Made by a program: the position numbers and the translations under genes. This document shows, piece by piece, positions 63,793 to 64,000 of a stretch of 64,000 nucleotides of DNA. Under the pieces are notes generated by a model. It was not told where the DNA came from. It saw only the letters and a list, made by a program, of their open reading frames with translations, and did no database searches. This DNA comes from Gammaproteobacteria bacterium (GTDB lineage: Bacteria; Pseudomonadota; Gammaproteobacteria; Pseudomonadales; Azotimanducaceae_A), in contig DUAT01000041.1 of the NCBI GenBank assembly GCA_012960755.1, positions 43,103-107,102 of the forward strand. The letters run 5' to 3'. The first letter of the stretch is position 1. The number at the start of each line of letters is the position of its first letter.

Positions 63793-64000
63793 TCAGTCGT
63801 TGACACAGTGGATCGAGGGTTTTGGAAACGTGCCGAGATGGGCTTCCAGCCAGCCTGCGACTGCCAGGCAGTGGTCCTCCCGAAATGGTCTGGCAAGTAT
63901 CTGAATACCAATGGGAAGGCCGTTTGAGTCCGTACCCGCACGAATCACGGTGCCTGGCCAGCCAGCGAGGTTGTAAGCACTGGTGTAGGTATAGGCAAGC
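63793..64000 (-). CDS. Amidase family protein, C-terminal part (cut by window edge)
   Basis: The visible 68 codons read YTYTSAYNLAGWPGTV then SNGLPIGIQILARPFRE, the conserved C-terminal region of amidase-signature enzymes (GatA, indoleacetamide hydrolase type). The stop is TGA at 63793-63795. The catalytic Ser-Ser-Lys part lies outside the window. The substrate is unknown. Confidence 0.8.
   Translation of the reverse strand, partial: LAYTYTSAYNLAGWPGTVIRAGTDSNGLPIGIQILARPFREDHCLAVAGWLEAHLGTFPKPSIHCVND

Overview
The window is chromosomal DNA from a gammaproteobacterium. The order ubiE, DUF971 gene, hslU/hslV, SPOR protein, priA, rpmE, malic enzyme, ponA/mrcA, pilMNOPQ, aroK, aroB, gltB/gltD is the arrangement known from Pseudomonas and its relatives. 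A class I P450, CaiB-type CoA-transferases and many lipoproteins would fit a free-living, perhaps marine, heterotroph; the genus cannot be named from the sequence alone. No tRNA, rRNA, CRISPR array or intact insertion sequence was seen.

Layout. 1-6.5 kb (minus strand): ubiB (partial), ubiE, a DUF971 gene, hslU, hslV, a SPOR protein and priA. 6.6-8.3 kb (plus): rpmE with promoter and terminator, then malic enzyme. 8.3-10.8 kb (minus): penicillin-binding protein 1A. 11.1-17.8 kb (plus): the type IV pilus assembly operon pilMNOPQ followed by aroK and aroB. 18.1-21.2 kb: a 1035-residue Ig-like lipoprotein where Pseudomonas has damX. 21.3-27.4 kb (minus): gltD and gltB; gltB carries an in-frame amber codon. 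27.8-28.6 kb: an AAA ATPase. 28.7-35.9 kb (plus): malate dehydrogenase, a cytochrome P450, two CaiB-type CoA-transferase modules split at a run of nine A, and two tandem LssY_C-like lipoproteins, the first frameshifted. 36-37.4 kb (minus): a mannose-6-phosphate isomerase-like protein. 37.5-39.4 kb (plus): an Ada-AlkA fusion and ogt, both for DNA alkylation repair, followed by a palindromic repeat cluster. 39.6-45 kb (minus): aroA-syd, an EF-hand/ECF sigma/anti-sigma/Spy-like operon behind an A/C-only repeat leader, then an SDR gene and hemJ. 45-48.3 kb: TauE-like exporter, GNAT, acyltransferase and an unusual GspE-like protein without an ATPase core. 48.3-53.4 kb: an accessory stretch with several damaged genes (DUF3604 fragment, intact DUF3604, truncated patatin, membrane protein, outer-membrane SphA/MetA-like gene with broken N-terminus). 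53.6-63.4 kb (minus): methyltransferase, srkA, modCBA, nudC, comF, a lipoprotein, a TerB-like protein, an HtrA protease and tolC. The end holds the 3' part of an amidase gene.

How the genes work together. The core blocks cover ubiquinone synthesis, HslUV proteolysis, replication restart, murein synthesis and pilus assembly, the shikimate pathway (aroK, aroB, aroA) and ammonia assimilation (gltBD). The most unusual observations are the interrupted gltB, the CoA-transferase split at a homopolymer, the damaged LssY_C paralogue, the ATPase-less GspE-like protein, the ogt-aroA palindromic repeats and the repeat leader ahead of the EF-hand/ECF sigma operon. Several of these are single-base lesions, so sequence error has to be excluded before biology is inferred.
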